From an uncultured Garciella sp. (lineage in GTDB: Bacteria; Bacillota; Clostridia; Eubacteriales; Garciellaceae), in assembly GCA_900555725.1 (NCBI GenBank), contig USMD01000088.1, forward strand, positions 1-7,601: 7,601 nucleotides of DNA, given 5' to 3'. The translations under genes and the position numbers were made by a program. This document shows, one piece after another, positions 6,897 to 7,601 of this stretch (position 1 is the first letter of the stretch; every line of letters begins with the position of its first letter). Below the pieces are notes generated by a model. It saw only the letters and a list, made by a program, of their open reading frames with translations, did not search any database and had not been told where the DNA came from.

Positions 6897-7376
6897 TTAT
6901 TCTTTTCTTTTGTAGTGTCCTGATTTTCCTCCTAATTTCTCTAAAAGAGTAATTCCAGAAATCGTCATTTCTTTGTCAATTCCTTTACACATATCATAAA
7001 TAGTAAGAGCTGCTAAGGATACCGCCGTTAAAGCTTCCATCTCTACACCAGTTTTCCCTGTACTTTTTACCCTTGCCTCAATGTAGATTTCTCCTTTTTC
7101 TCCATTAAGTTGAAAAGAAATATCGCTCCCCGTGAGAAATATGTTATGACACATAGGAATGAGATCACTGGTTTTTTTAGCACCCATAATCCCTCCCACT
7201 TGAGCTACAGCTAATACATCTCCTTTTTTTATTTTTCCTTCTTGAATCATGATTATTGTGGAAGGTTTCATAAAAATAGAACCACAGGCAACAGCTTCTC
7301 GATTGGTGTCTTGTTTTTCACTGACATCCACCATTTTTGCTCTGCCCTCTTCATTTAAATGGGTAAAATCTAACAT
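6897..7376 (-). CDS. moaC: Cyclic pyranopterin monophosphate synthase MoaC
   Basis: MoaC converts 3',8-cyclo-7,8-dihydro-GTP, the product of MoaA, into cyclic pyranopterin monophosphate, the first stable intermediate of molybdenum cofactor synthesis in the cytoplasm. The protein has 159 residues, normal for the family. It begins with the signature FTHLNEEGRAKMVDVSEK (4-21), then has GGIMGAKKTSDLIPMCHN (61-78) and KTGVEMEALTAVSLAAL (108-124). Residues expected in the active site are present at the same numbers as in the E. coli enzyme: K51, H77, E112, D128 and K131. ATG follows GGAGGT (7391-7386) at 9 nt. No other molybdenum cofactor gene lies in the window. The rnf operon follows on the same strand after 238 nt, a neighbour with no direct known link to this pathway. 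Confidence 0.97.
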   Translation of the reverse strand: MLDFTHLNEEGRAKMVDVSEKQDTNREAVACGSIFMKPSTIIMIQEGKIKKGDVLAVAQVGGIMGAKKTSDLIPMCHNIFLTGSDISFQLNGEKGEIYIEARVKSTGKTGVEMEALTAVSLAALTIYDMCKGIDKEMTISGITLLEKLGGKSGHYKRKE

Positions 7377-7411
7377 AATATCCCTACCTCCAATTCAAAC
7401 AATTCATTATT

Positions 7412-7441
7412 AGTATACAAAATAATATGATAGTCTGTCTA
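7412..7441 (-). promoter_or_regulatory. Predicted sigma-A-type promoter of moaC
   Basis: On the minus strand TAGACA (7441-7436, 5/6 match to TTGACA) and TATACT (7417-7412, 5/6 match to TATAAT) are separated by 18 nt. The start point would be near 7405, giving a leader of about 30 nt that contains the moaC ribosome binding site at 7391-7386. The spacing and position relative to moaC make this the best promoter candidate in the window. Confidence 0.55.
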
Positions 7442-7515
7442 TTATTCTAGAAATATAATTTTTTTCATTATAGTAACTCATTCCAATTTTCTAATTTAAA
7501 TTAAAAACTTTAAAA

Positions 7516-7543
7516 TGAGAAAATTGCATAATTGATTTTCTCA
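7516..7543. repeat. 9-bp hairpin upstream of moaC
   Basis: TGAGAAAAT (7516-7524) and ATTTTCTCA (7535-7543) form a perfect 9-bp stem with a 10-nt loop. On the minus strand TTTT follows soon after the stem, so it may be the terminator of a gene lying beyond the right end. Only two G-C pairs are present, which makes it weak. Otherwise 7442-7560 holds nothing I recognise. Confidence 0.35.
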
Positions 7544-7560
7544 AACACATCGATCTATAT

Positions 7561-7601
7561 CTGTCTCTTATACACATCTGACGCTGCCGACGATCTTACG
7601 C
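7561..7601. other. Nextera i5-side sequencing adapter and index (artefact)
   Basis: Bases 7561-7593 are the reverse complement of the 33-nt Nextera read-1 transposase adapter, starting with the 19-bp mosaic end (7561-7579). Bases 7594-7601 (TCTTACGC) are the reverse complement of the i5 index GCGTAAGA, known as S517. Biological sequence ends at 7560. Confidence 0.97.

Noticed and set aside
7484..7498. Possible CodY box (AATTTTC followed by A+T-rich sequence)
   Set aside because: Only about 9 of 15 positions fit the consensus AATTTTCWGAAAATT and the second half fails, which is expected by chance in this composition.
44..7560. A previously undescribed system
   Set aside because: All genes except the NusG-II protein belong to well-known families in a known arrangement; I see no unexplained coding region or repeat array.
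25..7579. Perfect 19-bp terminal inverted repeats (25-43 and 7561-7579), as at the ends of a transposon
   Set aside because: They are Tn5 mosaic ends from Nextera library preparation, flanked by read adapters and index sequences, not a natural element.

Overview
The window is a 7.5-kb piece of low-GC bacterial DNA, most likely from an anaerobic clostridium (class Clostridia). Three things point there: the A+T-rich composition, the strong GGAGG-type ribosome binding sites, and the gene order rnfC-D-G-E-A-B. That order, with a long multi-cluster RnfB, is the arrangement known from acetogenic and fermentative clostridia, whereas proteobacteria use rnfABCDGE. I cannot name a genus safely. Both ends are synthetic: 1-43 and 7561-7601 are Illumina Nextera adapter plus sample index, so the biological insert is only 44-7560.

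Every gene lies on the minus strand, so transcription runs from high to low coordinates. In that order: a short upstream region (7377-7560) with a good sigma-A-type promoter; moaC (molybdenum cofactor synthesis); a 238-base A+T-rich intergenic region; the six rnf genes, tightly packed with gaps of 17-28 nt and one 8-nt overlap; a hairpin with a T run lying over the rnfB stop codon; then apbE, and a small membrane-anchored NusG-domain-II protein whose stop codon sits just inside the left adapter.

The rnf products form the membrane Rnf complex, which passes electrons from reduced ferredoxin to NAD+ and exports Na+ or H+. RnfB is the ferredoxin-side iron-sulfur subunit. RnfC is the NADH-binding flavin and Fe-S subunit. 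RnfA and RnfE are paired membrane subunits with a central pair of cysteines. RnfD and RnfG carry covalent FMN. ApbE is the lipoprotein enzyme that attaches FMN to threonine in RnfD and RnfG, so its place downstream makes functional sense. The NusG-II protein is of unknown function, but its predicted extracytoplasmic three-cysteine domain faces the same compartment as ApbE and the RnfG flavin domain.

I see no new defence system, mobile element, CRISPR array or RNA gene. The points worth a second look are the adapter ends, the attenuator-like hairpin between rnfB and apbE, departures from the usual flavinylation motif in both RnfD and RnfG, the small cysteine protein, and several start codons that ribosome binding sites place downstream of the longest reading frame.
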